Assembly: GCA_030064795.1 (NCBI GenBank)
Contig: JASJEI010000157.1
Coordinates: 1 to 14,488 of the forward strand
Length of the DNA stretch: 14,488 bases
Reading direction: 5' to 3'
Origin: Pleurocapsa sp. MO_226.B13
GTDB lineage: Bacteria > Cyanobacteriota > Cyanobacteriia > Cyanobacteriales > Xenococcaceae
Every line of letters starts with the position of its first letter. The first letter of the stretch is position 1. The notes under the pieces were generated by a model. That model ran no database searches, was not told the DNA's origin, and worked only from the letters and a program-made list of their open reading frames with translations. The position numbers were made by a program, and so were the translations under genes. Below are positions 13,959 to 14,488 of this stretch, one piece after another.

Positions 13959-14488
13959 ATGACAGCTACCACAAACGTTTCAAATAATGATTATAGTTGG
14001 CTATCGGGTAATGCGCGTTTAATCGATCTATCGGGTCAACTATTGGGGGCGCATATCGCCCATGCTGGATTGATAATGTTTTGGGCGGGGTCTATTACTT
14101 TGTTAGAAATAGATCGCTTTACTTACGATCTGCCCTTAAACGAACAAGGGTTACTATTACTACCCAATCTCGCCCGTTTGGGTTTCGGTGTTGACGCGGG
14201 AGGTGAAGTTGTCAGCCTCTATCCCTATTTTGTCATTGGGATGCTGCATTTAATTGCTTCAGCAGTTTTAGGTGCAGGGGGATTGTTTCATGTCTTTCGT
14301 GGTGCAGCTAATCTTAAAGATGCTTCGGGTAGAGCTTCTAAGTTTCATTATGAATGGAACGATCCCAAGCAACTGGGCTTTATCTTGGGTCATCATCTAA
14401 TATTTTTGGGTGTAGCAGCCTTACTATTTGTGGGTAAAGCGATGTTTTTCGGCGGAATCTATGATTCCGTGGCGGGTAATGTACGACT
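13959..14488 (+). CDS. Second IsiA-family (CP43-like, Pcb/CBP) antenna protein, 3' partial
   Basis: ATG at 13959; 176 residues are visible and the frame is open at the window end. It begins [20 protein letters not shown] and follows the IsiA pattern through [45 protein letters not shown] at 101-115, [20 protein letters not shown] at 128-147 and [11 protein letters not shown] at 159-169. It is clearly diverged from the isiA product upstream: the conserved PHLATLG of helix region II reads PNLARLG here, so the usual histidine is Asn70, while an extra histidine appears at 35 (HIAHAG against HVAQAA). Other histidines (32, 97, 111, 130, 145, 146) are kept. A chlorophyll-antenna role is expected. 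The 104-bp gap from isiA lacks an obvious terminator, so cotranscription is likely. No strong Shine-Dalgarno. Confidence 0.93.
   Translation, partial: MTATTNVSNNDYSWLSGNARLIDLSGQLLGAHIAHAGLIMFWAGSITLLEIDRFTYDLPLNEQGLLLLPNLARLGFGVDAGGEVVSLYPYFVIGMLHLIASAVLGAGGLFHVFRGAANLKDASGRASKFHYEWNDPKQLGFILGHHLIFLGVAALLFVGKAMFFGGIYDSVAGNVR

Overview
The window is chromosomal DNA from a cyanobacterium. The octamer GCGATCGC (HIP1), which is over-represented in many cyanobacterial genomes, occurs about 19 times. The right third carries chlorophyll-binding antenna proteins of the CP43/IsiA family, one of them fused to a PsaL-like domain of photosystem I. Moderate-to-low GC, heptamer tandem repeats and CHAT-type TPR repeats fit a larger-genome cyanobacterium, but the sequence alone does not fix the genus.

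Left (1-3201): the 3' part of a flavin-dependent L-amino-acid oxidase-like gene is followed after 21 bp by a RidA-family protein with an export signal. Together they look like an amino-acid oxidase plus the enamine/imine deaminase that would clean up its first product. Converging on them is sppA, a full-length 67K-type signal peptide peptidase.

Middle-left (3202-4089): a gene-poor stretch holds two clear inverted repeats with nested stems (candidate structured RNAs) and a 54-residue single-pass membrane protein on the minus strand (3656-3820).

Middle (4090-10427): a large membrane-anchored Ser/Thr kinase (active kinase, then a degenerate pseudokinase, one membrane segment and about seven TPRs) converges on murJ, the lipid II flippase. 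Divergent from murJ is a 430-residue protein with six 46-residue TPR-type repeats, of the sort that normally precedes a CHAT protease domain but here has none. It converges on an LRV/HEAT-like repeat gene split by one in-frame TAA, whose last codons are supplied by a heptamer tandem repeat.

Right (10428-14488): a 440-bp non-coding stretch (G-rich repeat, inverted repeats, strong hairpin) precedes a divergent antenna cluster. On the minus strand is an IsiA-PsaL fusion of 502 residues. On the plus strand are isiA itself (TTG start) and a second IsiA-family gene cut by the window end. The 371-bp divergent intergenic region carries inverted repeats that are candidates for iron-responsive control. 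The likely shared role is building extra chlorophyll antenna around photosystem I under iron or light stress, with the PsaL-like domain as a possible docking point. No IS transposase, tRNA, rRNA or CRISPR array was seen.
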